Of a stretch of DNA of 23,431 bases, positions 7,057 to 14,242 are shown in pieces. The DNA is from JAXHTH01 sp034211115 (GTDB lineage Bacteria > Planctomycetota > Phycisphaerae > Phycisphaerales > SM1A02). Position numbers and translations under genes: made by a program. The notes beneath the pieces were generated by a model that made no database searches, was not told where the DNA came from, and was given only the letters and a program-made list of their open reading frames with translations. How positions within the stretch are numbered: position 1 is the first letter of the stretch; every line of letters begins with the position of its first letter. The stretch spans positions 1 to 23,431 of the forward strand of contig JAXHTH010000304.1 in assembly GCA_034211115.1 (NCBI GenBank). The letters run 5' to 3'.

Positions 7057-7075
7057 CCCGGCGATCGTCGCCGGG
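7057..7075 (+). promoter_or_regulatory. Leader hairpin upstream of the basic aromatic protein gene
   Basis: CCCGGCGA and TCGCCGGG form a perfect 8-bp stem around a TCG loop, about 90 bases before the start codon. No T-tract follows, so it is not a terminator. It may stabilise the mRNA or bind a regulator, possibly the protein itself. Confidence 0.4.
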
Positions 7076-7165
7076 GTGGTCCACTTCCGAGCCCCAAAGC
7101 GAGGCGGCCGCCAGCATGAGCCCCCCGCGCGGGCGGAAAGGTCAATCGGTAGGAGACTCGTCAAT

Positions 7166-7627
7166 ATGCCTAGCAAGTACACCTCACCGTACGCGGCGTC
7201 GTTCAAGTCGGCCGTCAATCGCGGGACGTCGTACAACTTCGCCGTCTTCAACATCGCCAAGCGTTACAACAAGACCCCCGAGTACATCTGGCAGTCCCTC
7301 TACAAGGCCGGCCTGTGCTATCGCCAGAAGTTCAACGGGCAGTGGATCTACTGGCCCGTGAACTTCAAGAAGTGCACCGCCAAGACCTGGAAGACCAGCC
7401 AGTACTGGACCTGGCAGTGGTTCACCGAGTGGTGCCTCGCCAACGGCTGGGCCACGCCGCAGCAGTTCAAGAACCACACCGGCTCCCAGCAGGACTTCAT
7501 GACCTGGTGCCGCAAGTTCTTCGGGAAGCAGTACACCTGGAAGAAGACCAAGACCAGGACCACCAAGAACTACAAGTTCCCGACGGCCAAGAGCCGCACC
7601 ACGCGCCGGTACCGCAAGGCCGCCTGA
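7166..7627 (+). CDS. Highly basic, aromatic-rich protein of unknown family
   Basis: I do not recognise this 153-residue protein. It has 20 Lys and 9 Arg against only 3 acidic residues, plus 11 Trp, 12 Tyr and 11 Phe (about 22% aromatic). Residues 15-60 (FKSAVNRG ... IAKRYNKTPEYIWQSLYKAG ... FNGQWIYWP) look like a helix-turn-helix followed by a beta-wing. A second aromatic segment has related FTEWC and FMTWC motifs. The tail (about 127-153) is a disordered-looking Lys/Arg/Thr stretch, as in histone-like proteins. There is no signal peptide. All Lys codons are AAG, all Phe codons TTC and 11 of 12 Tyr codons TAC, stronger bias than in its neighbours, which suggests high expression. AGGAG 10 bases before the ATG at 7166 sets the start; the frame stays open from 7040. 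Binding of nucleic acid is my inference. Confidence 0.85.
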   Translation: MPSKYTSPYAASFKSAVNRGTSYNFAVFNIAKRYNKTPEYIWQSLYKAGLCYRQKFNGQWIYWPVNFKKCTAKTWKTSQYWTWQWFTEWCLANGWATPQQFKNHTGSQQDFMTWCRKFFGKQYTWKKTKTRTTKNYKFPTAKSRTTRRYRKAA

Positions 7628-7656
7628 GCCGCGCGCGCCGAACACGCAACGACACC

Positions 7657-7690
7657 GCAGCGCCGACCGGCCGGTCGGCGCTGTTGTTTT
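7657..7690 (+). terminator. Terminator of the basic aromatic protein gene
   Basis: A perfect palindrome (7658-7683: CAGCGCCGACCGG joined to its complement) is followed by TTGTTTT. It lies 30 bases after the stop codon. With no unpaired loop in the palindrome itself, the hairpin must open a few central bases. The opposite strand lacks a T-tract, so it serves mainly the plus-strand gene. Confidence 0.85.
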
Positions 7691-7760
7691 CTGACTCGCG
7701 CGCCGGCGCCGTCCGCTTCCCGCCGCGTTTCGTTTCGTGATCCCCGACCTCGCGAGCGGA

Positions 7761-8231
7761 TCAGACCAGGTCCGCCTCGCCGAGCAGGCGAAAGCTCTTC
7801 CGCCTCAGAATCTGGCCGGCCAGGACGTGATCATCCACCGCCAGGGCGATGGTCGGCGTGCCGTCGGTGCCGAACATGAGCGGATAGGCGAAGCGGATGT
7901 TCAGCTCCGCTCCCAGCAGGCACATGCACATGCTCGAAAGCGTGTGATTGCCGCACAGCTCGACCACGAGCAGATCGACGACGGCGAAGGTCACGCCGTG
8001 CTCGCGCAGCAACCGCTCGGTCGCCGACCCGTTGCTGGTGATGAGCCGGGCCACGCCGTGATCGGACGATTCGAGCACGCTCATGCCGCAGAGGCGCACG
8101 TCGGTGGCTTCGTCGAAGAGGCGGACGAGGTCGAGGAGCCGGCCGACCTTGTTCTCGAGGAAGACGCTGAACTGCCGCACGCTGGGCGGCGTGTAGCCTC
8201 TGGAGGTCTGTTGCGGCATCGTCTGGCTCAT
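7761..8231 (-). CDS. Protein with two ACT domains
   Basis: This 156-residue cytoplasmic protein consists of two tandem ACT-like regulatory domains, which usually bind amino acids or other small ligands. The first spans about 18-85 (RQFSVFLENKVGRLLDLVRLF, then a VRLCGMSVLES strand and DHGVARLITS); the second about 88-150 (MCMCLLGAELNIRFAYPL, then PTIALAVDDHVLAGQIL). No catalytic domain is attached. The ATG at 8231 is preferred because GGGGAGGGG lies about 6 bases upstream; the frame continues to 8270 without a better site. It has its own promoter-like sequence at 8300-8327 and lies downstream of mqnD on the same strand. The ligand and the regulated enzyme are unknown. Confidence 0.82.
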   Translation of the reverse strand: MSQTMPQQTSRGYTPPSVRQFSVFLENKVGRLLDLVRLFDEATDVRLCGMSVLESSDHGVARLITSNGSATERLLREHGVTFAVVDLLVVELCGNHTLSSMCMCLLGAELNIRFAYPLMFGTDGTPTIALAVDDHVLAGQILRRKSFRLLGEADLV

Positions 8232-8299
8232 CGGTGGTCCCCTCCCCCCGCGGCTGTGGCGCGCACTCACACCTCCGGGCCGATCCGCCCTCCGGGACT

Positions 8300-8327
8300 A
8301 GCGTACCGCCCCGCGGCGCGCTTGCAA
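8300..8327 (-). promoter_or_regulatory. Candidate promoter of the ACT protein gene
   Basis: TTGCAA (8327-8322) and TACGCT (8305-8300) are 16 bases apart on the minus strand. The predicted start near 8293 leaves a leader of about 60 bases with a good Shine-Dalgarno sequence. Confidence 0.4.
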
Positions 8328-8346
8328 GGGAAATCCCCGCCCATCT

Positions 8347-9276
8347 TCACACCCCGCCCGCCCCCGGATCGCCGTCAATCGGCGCCGCGGCCACGAAATC
8401 GACCGCCCCCGGGTCCGGGGCGAGCCCCGCGGCGTGCAGGCACTCCAGCAGCGTCCGAACCGCCCGCTCGCCGGTGGGGCCGAACTCGATCGTCCACCGG
8501 TTCACGTACATGCTGATGAACTCATCGGCCACGCCGGGCTCGATCCCCCGGGCGAAGCCGAGCGCATACGCCAGCGATTCGTCCCGGTGGGCGAGGGCGA
8601 ATTCGACACTTCGGCGAAGCAGCCCCGTGACCTCCTCCAGCGCGCCCGCCCCGAATCGCCGGGCCAGATCGCGCCGAACGGCGTTGACGCCCAGCGGCAG
8701 GGGCAGCCCGTGCCGCCGCGACCACCATGCCCCGAGATCCTCGATGAGATGCAGACCCGCCTGTTCATAGGTGAGCTGTCCCTCGTGAATGATGAGGCCG
8801 ACATCGAACTCGCCCTCCGCCATACGCTCGATGATCTGATCAAACGGGAGGACCTCGTAGCGAAACCCGCCGGCGCCGAGCAGCAGGCCCGCGACCGCGA
8901 AGGCGCTGGTGCGCGTCCCCGGCACGGCGATGACGAGCTCCGACATTCCCAGCTCGTCGACGGTCATCGGCCGCGTGGCGACGAGCTTCGGGCCGAAGGC
9001 ATCCCCCAGCGACGCCCCGCACGCGGTCAGCGCATAGCGGTCCTTGACGTGCGGGTATTGCGCACAGCTCATCGCGGTGATCTCGAGATCCCCCTGCTCC
9101 GATCGGCGATTGAGTGTTTCGATGTCCTCCGCGACAGCCTCGAAGCGGAAGCGTCCGGTGTCGATCCGCGGCGGGCGGCCGTCAATCTCCAGCAGCGGCC
9201 ACCACATGAACGCATCATCCGGATCCGGACTGTGCCCGAGGCGGAGAAGGGAACGATCATCGCGCCGGCTCATCAT
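8347..9276 (-). CDS. mqnD: 1,4-dihydroxy-6-naphthoate synthase
   Basis: MqnD converts cyclic dehypoxanthinyl futalosine to 1,4-dihydroxy-6-naphthoate in the futalosine route to menaquinone. The product has about 309 residues with a periplasmic-binding-protein-like fold. The N-terminal GHSPDPDDAFMWWPLLE motif is characteristic of MqnD rather than of the related dehydratase MqnA. ITAMSCAQYP, GPKLVATRP, the IAVPGTRTSAF loop and DVGLIIHEGQLTYE support the call. No other mqn gene is in the window. Two ATG codons occur in a row (9276 and 9273) with no Shine-Dalgarno sequence. TATCAT, a 5 of 6 match to a -10 box, lies 5 bases before the first ATG, so the mRNA may be leaderless. The FG-GAP gene upstream is separated by a terminator, so mqnD is transcribed on its own. 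Confidence 0.92.
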   Translation of the reverse strand: MMSRRDDRSLLRLGHSPDPDDAFMWWPLLEIDGRPPRIDTGRFRFEAVAEDIETLNRRSEQGDLEITAMSCAQYPHVKDRYALTACGASLGDAFGPKLVATRPMTVDELGMSELVIAVPGTRTSAFAVAGLLLGAGGFRYEVLPFDQIIERMAEGEFDVGLIIHEGQLTYEQAGLHLIEDLGAWWSRRHGLPLPLGVNAVRRDLARRFGAGALEEVTGLLRRSVEFALAHRDESLAYALGFARGIEPGVADEFISMYVNRWTIEFGPTGERAVRTLLECLHAAGLAPDPGAVDFVAAAPIDGDPGAGGV

Positions 9277-9281
9277 CGTCG

Positions 9282-9287
9282 ATGATA
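9282..9287 (-). promoter_or_regulatory. Candidate -10 element of mqnD
   Basis: TATCAT ends 5 bases before the first mqnD ATG and 8 before the second. It is part of a 7+1+7 inverted repeat, ATCATCGTCGATGAT (9272-9286), that covers the start codon and could also serve as an operator. The -35 region is weak. Confidence 0.4.
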
Positions 9288-9299
9288 GACCGCCGCGCG

Positions 9300-9329
9300 A
9301 AGAAAGACCCCGGCACGGGAGTGCCGGGG
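9300..9329 (-). terminator. Terminator of the FG-GAP/dockerin-like gene
   Basis: CCCCGGCAC and GTGCCGGGG form a perfect 9-bp stem (9308-9329) around a 4-base loop. On the minus strand TCTTTCTT follows (9307-9300). It lies 35 bases after the stop codon of the FG-GAP gene and just before mqnD. Confidence 0.85.
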
Positions 9330-9364
9330 CTTTGAAGCATCAACCGCAGCGCGATTGCCGCGTT

Positions 9365-11038
9365 TCAGCGTTCCGCTTTCCCCGTTCCGGCTTTTCCTTC
9401 CTGGCATTCGCCCCACGCGGCGAGCAGCGCGAGGAGGTCGGCGGTGTCGGTGTCGCCGTCACCGTCCACGTCGCCCTCGCCCGTTCCCCACGCGCCGAGA
9501 AGGAAGAGCAGGTCGGCGGTATCCACGTCGCCGTCGCCGTCGAAGTCGGCCGGGCATTCGCATTCATCGGGGATGCCGTTGCCGTTGTTGTCCTCGCTCG
9601 TGCCGTTGTAGATGTCGCAGCCGTCGGGGACGCCGTTGTTGTTGCAGTCGTCAAAGAGCTGGTTGTAGTAGAGGTAGTTGCCCTCGTCGCTGTCCCAGTT
9701 GGAGACGGCCATGTCCATCGAGTGAGAGTGGCGATAGGTGACGACGAGGCTCTCCGCGGGCGGCCCGTCGAGGCTGATCCACCCCCGCTCCCGGCTCCAG
9801 GTGTACTCATCGGGCGCCAGCTCGACGCCGTCGCGAACCACCGAGACGAGCCCCTGGATCGGCTGCACGGGCAGATGAAAAAGCGTGCGGTCCCCGTCCG
9901 GCTCGAACGGCTCGCTGAAGACGAGCTCGATGCCGCAGGCGGGATCGACATCGCCGAAGACGATCTTCTCGATCACGCTGTTGGCCGACGACGTCCAGGA
10001 GGGGCTGGCCGGCAGGCCGGAGCCGGTGTTGTAGAACAGGTGCCCGTTGCCCCACCAACTCCCCGTGGCGAGATCGAGCATGTCGTCGTTGTTCACGTCC
10101 GCCAGGGCGACGGCGGAGCCGTAGCCCTCGTAGTACGACCAGGAGTATTCATCGTCGAAGAGGCCGTCGGAGAGGCCGGTGTACTGCCGGATGCGGCCGC
10201 TCCCGCCGAGCTGCGTGTTGTCGGTGATGAACAGATCGACCACGCCGTCGCCCGTCACGTCGCCCGCGGTCGCCATGATGGCGTCCTGATCGGGGTTGTC
10301 GGCCGTCGCCCAGGACGCGGTCGTCTCCAGCGTCCCGCCGAGGTTGCGGTAGAGGCGCGAATACGTTCGGCCGGCGGCGCCGACGAGATCCTGCCACCCG
10401 TCGTCATCGCCATCGACCCAGAGCACGCCCTGGTAGTGATACTCGTCGTCGGAGACCCAGCTCGCGGTCTCCTCCAGCGCCCCGTCCACGTTCAGGTAGA
10501 CGTAGTTGTTGTAGTAGTGCTGGGGGCTGTAGCTCCAGCCGGTGGCGACGGCCAGATCGGGTCGCCCGTCGTTGTTCATGTCGCCGAACGCGACGCCGAA
10601 CGCGTTGCCGACGATGTCCGACTCCCATATGGGCGTCGAGGTCAGCACGCCGGCGTTGTTCAAATAGAGCTTGGCGATGGGCGCGTAGGTGCTGAACTCG
10701 CCGAGGTGGGCGACGGCGACGTCCATCCAGCCGTCGCCGTTCACATCGGCCACGTCCAGGTGCCCGTTGTAGGCGGAATCGTCGGACTGCCAGTCGGGCA
10801 CGGCGGGGAAGGCGCCCTCGCCGTCGTTGTAGTACACGGCCAGATGCTGCTGGTAGATGTCGTTGCCGTTGGCGACGACAAGGTCCAGCCAGCCGTCGCG
10901 GTCGAGATCCACGAGGGCGGCCCCGGTGGACACCTCCGTGTCGGCCGACTCCCAGTCGGGGCTCGTGTGGTAGACGGGCTGGGCCGTCGCCGAGGCGGCG
11001 GCGATCAGGCAGAATGCGGAAACCAACGCGCGATTCAT
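9365..11038 (-). CDS. Exported FG-GAP beta-propeller protein with dockerin-like C-terminus
   Basis: The 557-residue product is secreted or surface-attached: a signal peptide (1 to about 20, ATAQ) leads into an integrin-like propeller. Six or seven FG-GAP/VCBS repeats are visible, with calcium-loop cores such as DLDRDGWLDL, DVNGDGWMDV, DMNNDGRPDL, DGDDDGWQDL, DVTGDGVVDL and DVNNDDMLDL. The C-terminus has DCNNNGVPDGCD and NNGNGIPDEC modules, then two dockerin-like calcium repeats (DFDGDGDVDTADLL and DVDGDGDTDTADLL, each closing with AWG). Such tails are common on planctomycete exported proteins and may anchor or sort them; no cohesin partner is known here. AGGAGG 6 bases upstream fixes the start at 11038, although ATG or alternative codons exist up to 11062. 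The ligand is unknown. A strong terminator follows. Confidence 0.88.
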   Translation of the reverse strand: MNRALVSAFCLIAAASATAQPVYHTSPDWESADTEVSTGAALVDLDRDGWLDLVVANGNDIYQQHLAVYYNDGEGAFPAVPDWQSDDSAYNGHLDVADVNGDGWMDVAVAHLGEFSTYAPIAKLYLNNAGVLTSTPIWESDIVGNAFGVAFGDMNNDGRPDLAVATGWSYSPQHYYNNYVYLNVDGALEETASWVSDDEYHYQGVLWVDGDDDGWQDLVGAAGRTYSRLYRNLGGTLETTASWATADNPDQDAIMATAGDVTGDGVVDLFITDNTQLGGSGRIRQYTGLSDGLFDDEYSWSYYEGYGSAVALADVNNDDMLDLATGSWWGNGHLFYNTGSGLPASPSWTSSANSVIEKIVFGDVDPACGIELVFSEPFEPDGDRTLFHLPVQPIQGLVSVVRDGVELAPDEYTWSRERGWISLDGPPAESLVVTYRHSHSMDMAVSNWDSDEGNYLYYNQLFDDCNNNGVPDGCDIYNGTSEDNNGNGIPDECECPADFDGDGDVDTADLLFLLGAWGTGEGDVDGDGDTDTADLLALLAAWGECQEGKAGTGKAER

Positions 11039-11044
11039 CTCCGG

Positions 11045-11050
11045 CCTCCT
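11045..11050 (-). promoter_or_regulatory. Ribosome binding site of the FG-GAP gene
   Basis: A consensus AGGAGG lies 6 bases before the ATG at 11038 and would fall inside the gene if the upstream start codons were used, so it decides the start. Confidence 0.75.
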
Positions 11051-11087
11051 CTTTCTCATCAATTGATGCGTGGGGCTTCAACCATCG

Positions 11088-11093
11088 ATTCTA
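11088..11093 (-). promoter_or_regulatory. Candidate -10 element of the FG-GAP gene
   Basis: TAGAAT (5 of 6 matches) lies about 50 bases before the start codon. Sites reading GCATCAATT flank it on opposite strands (minus 11070-11062 and plus 11115-11123); the inner one is part of the palindrome CATCAATTGATG (11057-11068). No good -35 box is seen. Confidence 0.35.
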
Positions 11094-11198
11094 CAGCCGA
11101 TCCGGCGGGCTGCCGCATCAATTCCGCCGATTCGAGGCGGACTCGGAACCCCGCGGCGGCCCGCCGATACATCGACTGAAAAGAATGTCATGAGGCGA

Positions 11199-11774
11199 TC
11201 ACGGCCCGGCGTGACCGGTCTCATCGGAGACCGCCACCGCGGCCGCGGCGCGCCTGCGCGCCACCGCCCACGTCTCGTCGGGATCGTCCATCACGAGCTG
11301 CCGGATCCCGCCCGGAAAGTGACCCTGGAGCCGCTCGTACTCCGCCCGGTATTCCTCGTTCGGATGCGCCCAGTCGTGCAGGTAGTAGACGGTGTGGATG
11401 CAGGCCTGGAGCAGCTCCTTGGTGCAGCCGAAGCACGGGCGCATGGTCGAGTACATCGTCGCACCCTCGACGGCGATGCCGAACCGCGCGGCCTGGAGCA
11501 GCGCGTTCTGCTCGGCGTGGACGCAGATGCACAGGTCGTAGCCGGTCCCCGAGGGATACTCATCGCGGTGCGCGCAGCGATGGCACCCCCCCTCCATGCA
11601 GTTGGTCATGTGATGGGGCGTGCCGTTGTAGCCCGTCGAGACGATGTGGTTGTCCTTCACGATCACCGCGCCCACGCGATTGCCCATGCAGTTGGCGCGC
11701 TTCCGCACCGCCATGGCGATGCCCATGAAGTACTCATCCATGTTCGGGCGGGTGTAGGCTTCTTCCGTGGTCAT
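11199..11774 (-). CDS. dCMP deaminase (ComEB-type)
   Basis: This cytoplasmic zinc enzyme deaminates dCMP to dUMP for thymidylate synthesis. The 191 residues carry the cytidine/deoxycytidylate deaminase signature: His86, Glu88 (HAEQNAL) and the PCFGC pair Cys114/Cys117. The insertion with extra Cys and His (NCMEGGCHRCAH, about 58-69, and CIC before HAE) is typical of the ComEB/dCMP branch and may hold a second zinc. GYNGTP (49-53) fits the substrate loop. The C-terminus after about residue 150 is an Ala/Arg-rich extension. GAAGGAA lies 5-7 bases before the ATG. The gene lies 59 bases after the acyl-CoA synthetase gene on the same strand and probably shares its transcript. ComEB is the Bacillus name for a homologue; competence is not implied. 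Confidence 0.92.
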   Translation of the reverse strand: MTTEEAYTRPNMDEYFMGIAMAVRKRANCMGNRVGAVIVKDNHIVSTGYNGTPHHMTNCMEGGCHRCAHRDEYPSGTGYDLCICVHAEQNALLQAARFGIAVEGATMYSTMRPCFGCTKELLQACIHTVYYLHDWAHPNEEYRAEYERLQGHFPGGIRQLVMDDPDETWAVARRRAAAAVAVSDETGHAGP

Positions 11775-11833
11775 GGTCTTCCTTCAGGTCTTCCATCGAT
11801 ACGACGCATCGGCCGGCGGCGACCGCCCGCGCA

Positions 11834-13318
11834 TCATTCGCTCCCCTGCATCTCCTCGCGCAGGTCCCGGCGCATGAGCTTGCCCGTCGGGTTGCGGGGC
11901 AGTTCCTCCAGGGCCCGTATTTCGCGTGGGACCTTGAACTGGGCCAGCCGCTGCCGGCAGAACGAGCGCAGTTCCGTCTCGTCGAACGCCGCGCCTTCCT
12001 CCACCTCCACGAAGGCCAGGGCGACCTCGCCGCGCGATTCGTCCTGCATGCCGATCACGATCGAGGCGTGCACGGACGGGTGGGCGTTGAGCACCTCCTC
12101 GATCTCGCGGGGGAAGACGTTCTCCCCGCCGATGATGAGCATCTCCTTGATGCGTCCGGTGATGTAGAGATGACCGTCGTCGTCGACCCGGCCCATGTCG
12201 CCGGTGCGGAAGTAGCCCTCCTCGTCGAAGACCTCGGCCGTCTCCTCGGGCATCCTGTAGTAGCCGGCCATGACGTTGGGACCTTTGAAGCAGATCTCCC
12301 CCTCCTCGCCGGGCCCGAGGCGCTCGCCGGTGGGGGAGACGATCTTCATCTCCACGTCGGGCAACGCCTGGCCGACGGAATGGTCTCGGTGATGGCCCGG
12401 CCGGCACCAGTTCGTCACCGGCGAAGTCTCCGTCAGGCCGTAGCCCTCGTTGATGATCACGCCGAACCGCTCCTTGAAGCCCTTGAACACCGCCTCGGGC
12501 AACGGCTCGCTGCCCGAGACGATCCACTTGAGCGATGCGAAATGCTCGGGCGTGGCGCTCTTGGCGCTGAGCAGGGCGTTGAACATCGACGGGATGCCGA
12601 TGAACGCCGTCGGCCGGTGCTCCTTCAGCAGACCAAGGATCTTCTTGGGCATGAACCGGGCGGTGTAGATCACCCTGCACCCCGCCGACAGCGGCACGAG
12701 AGTCAGGACCGTCAGGCCGAAGCTGTGGAACTGCGGCAGGACCCCGAGCATCACGTCCTCGCGGGTGAATCCCGCCCACTCGACGCACTGGCGGACGTTG
12801 GCGGCGAGGTTGCCGCTCGTGAGCATCACCCCCTTGGGCCGGCCGGACGTGCCGGACGTATAGACGAGGGCGGCGAGGTGATCGTCATCGCGCCGCGCCG
12901 CCCGCCGCAGCGGCGGAATCCCCTTGAACGACATCGCATCGAGGCGGATTTGTCTGACGTGCCCCGGCAGCTCGCCGAAGTGGTCGATCATCGGCTTGAC
13001 CGTAATCACCGCATCGAGCTCGGCATCATCGATGACGTAGGCAAGGTCCTCGCCCCGCAGCAGGTAGTTGAGCGGGACCGCCGTCCGCCCCAGCAGCCAG
13101 GTGGCCATCATCGCCAGCGGGGAGAGGCCCGAGGTGGGGAGCATGAACCCGATGCGCGGCCGATCCGTCGTCCGGCGGATCTTCTTCGCCAGGTGGAGGG
13201 CGGCAATGTAGAGCGTCACCGCCTTCCACGACCGCTGATCGTCGACGATCGCCGTCCGGAAAGGGGAGAAGATCGCGTTGTGCAGGATGGGTTTGAGTAC
13301 GCGCATCGGCTCGTGCAT
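11834..13318 (-). CDS. AMP-forming acyl-CoA synthetase/ligase
   Basis: The 494-residue enzyme activates a carboxylic acid, probably a fatty acid, as an acyl-adenylate and passes it to CoA or another thiol. The adenylate-forming motifs occur in order: LVYTSGTSGRPKGVML (A3), the FHSFGLT segment, YGLTETSP (A5), YFRTGDMG (A7), GRIKEMLIIGGENVFPREIE (A8) and NPTGKLMRRDL with the catalytic Lys (A10). Length is a little short for FadD (usually 530-560) because the N-terminus is compact. The frame is open to 13462, but that part overlaps the divergent SPOR gene and its promoter. Similarity begins near MRVLKP, so 13318 or 13306 is the start; neither has ideal Shine-Dalgarno spacing. The substrate cannot be read from the sequence. 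Confidence 0.88.
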   Translation of the reverse strand: MHEPMRVLKPILHNAIFSPFRTAIVDDQRSWKAVTLYIAALHLAKKIRRTTDRPRIGFMLPTSGLSPLAMMATWLLGRTAVPLNYLLRGEDLAYVIDDAELDAVITVKPMIDHFGELPGHVRQIRLDAMSFKGIPPLRRAARRDDDHLAALVYTSGTSGRPKGVMLTSGNLAANVRQCVEWAGFTREDVMLGVLPQFHSFGLTVLTLVPLSAGCRVIYTARFMPKKILGLLKEHRPTAFIGIPSMFNALLSAKSATPEHFASLKWIVSGSEPLPEAVFKGFKERFGVIINEGYGLTETSPVTNWCRPGHHRDHSVGQALPDVEMKIVSPTGERLGPGEEGEICFKGPNVMAGYYRMPEETAEVFDEEGYFRTGDMGRVDDDGHLYITGRIKEMLIIGGENVFPREIEEVLNAHPSVHASIVIGMQDESRGEVALAFVEVEEGAAFDETELRSFCRQRLAQFKVPREIRALEELPRNPTGKLMRRDLREEMQGSE

Positions 13319-13335
13319 CCTCGCGGCCGTGAAAG

Positions 13336-13363
13336 TTGGCGATCCGCCGCCGATCGGTACGAT
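13336..13363 (+). promoter_or_regulatory. Candidate promoter of the SPOR lipoprotein gene
   Basis: TTGGCG (13336-13341) and TACGAT (13358-13363) are 16 bases apart. Each matches the consensus at 4 of 6 positions. The predicted start is near 13370, giving a leader of about 70 bases. Confidence 0.45.
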
Positions 13364-13387
13364 ACGATCTGCGACCGGGCCCGCCAA
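13359..13387 (-). promoter_or_regulatory. Candidate promoter of the acyl-CoA synthetase gene
   Basis: On the minus strand TTGGCG (13387-13382) and TATCGT (13364-13359) are 17 bases apart. The predicted start is near 13352. Its -10 box overlaps that of the divergent SPOR lipoprotein gene, so polymerase could occupy only one at a time. Confidence 0.45.
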
Positions 13388-13440
13388 ACCGCGGCGAGGG
13401 GTCCCGGCGTCTCGTCCACCTGACTCCTCCGGAAGCGGCC

Positions 13441-14223
13441 ATGATGCGACTCCTTCCGTCAATCCCGCTGCTGGCCGGGCTGGCGATGTTCCTTCTCTCG
13501 GGCTGCGAATCGACGCCGCAGGCGGGATCGCTCGATGCGGCGATCCTCAGCTACGAGGCCGGCCGCTACACGCTGGCCCACCGCCAGGCCGGCCAGGCGA
13601 TGCACTCGGCCGGTGCGATCGAGCGCGAACGGGCGACCTATCTCGCCGGCCTCAGCGCCTACCGCCTGGGGCGGCTGGACGAGGCGGAACGGCTTCTGCT
13701 CACCGCCGCCCGCAGCGCTGATGCGGCGATGGCGGCGAAGGCCCGGGCGGGCCTCGGGCTCATCCGCCTCGATCAGGATCGCCCGGCCGAGGCGGCCAGA
13801 CTCTTCCAGCAGGCCGAAGCCGATCTCAGCGGCGCCGATGCGAGACAGGCGGCTCGGTATGCGGACGCGGCCTGCCTTCAGGCCGGCCTGCCCGCGCCGC
13901 ACCCCGCGCACGCATCCCCGCGCGTCGGTCGATCCACGGCACTCGAGACGGCCTCGAACGATGCGACGACCTTCGCCCTCCAGGTCGGGGCCTTCCGGGA
14001 CCGCAGGCGGGCGGAGCGCGCCGCCGCCGGCGCCGACCCCGTCGCCGACGAAGGCGGCCTCGGGCGCGTGCGGATCATCCCCCGCTTCGACGATCGCGGC
14101 CGGCGCCTGTACGTCGTGCAGTTGGGGAGTTTCACCTCGCGGCGCGAGGCGGCGGCGGTGCGGACGCGGCTGCGGCATTCCGAGTACATCGTCGTCCCCG
14201 CGGCGGACAGCGCCCGCCAGTAG
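13441..14223 (+). CDS. Lipoprotein with TPR-like repeats and SPOR domain
   Basis: The 260-residue product carries a lipoprotein signal (LLSGC, acylated Cys22) and is probably anchored in a membrane facing the periplasm. Residues 30-150 are helical with TPR-like spacing (YEAGRYTLAHRQA, YLAGLSAYRLGRLDEAERLL, ARAGLGLIRLDQDRPAEAARLF). The C-terminal SPOR domain (about 177-253) shows ALQVGAF, then RVRIIPRFDDRGRRLYVVQLGSF and an EAAAVRTRL helix. SPOR domains bind peptidoglycan strands stripped of stem peptides, often at division sites, so a cell-wall or division role is likely. The ATG at 13441 precedes the signal peptide directly; the frame is open from 13336. It is divergent from the acyl-CoA synthetase gene and convergent with the aminotransferase-like gene, with palindromic repeats in between. 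Confidence 0.88.
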   Translation: MMRLLPSIPLLAGLAMFLLSGCESTPQAGSLDAAILSYEAGRYTLAHRQAGQAMHSAGAIERERATYLAGLSAYRLGRLDEAERLLLTAARSADAAMAAKARAGLGLIRLDQDRPAEAARLFQQAEADLSGADARQAARYADAACLQAGLPAPHPAHASPRVGRSTALETASNDATTFALQVGAFRDRRRAERAAAGADPVADEGGLGRVRIIPRFDDRGRRLYVVQLGSFTSRREAAAVRTRLRHSEYIVVPAADSARQ

Positions 14224-14242
14224 TCCCTGCCCCGGGGAGTAT

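Larger units (their letters stand above)
6842..7165 (+). other. Intergenic region and leader of the basic aromatic protein gene
   Basis: No coding region is supported in these 324 bases. The first half is GC-rich and ends in a terminator-like hairpin (6972-6993). The second half leads to the gene at 7166. It holds an 8-bp perfect hairpin (7057-7075) and a clear TAGGAGA ribosome binding site at 7150-7156. I could not identify a convincing -35/-10 pair; promoter elements most likely lie just after the T-tract, around 6990-7025, where the sequence is locally AT-richer. Confidence 0.5.

Noticed and set aside
9044..11179. 711-codon plus-strand frame
   Set aside because: It lies antisense to mqnD's start and the FG-GAP gene; its Val/Gly repeats mirror the propeller's Asp-rich repeats and are not a real protein.
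12068..13423. 451-codon plus-strand frame
   Set aside because: Antisense to the acyl-CoA synthetase, whose adenylation motifs are all intact on the other strand.
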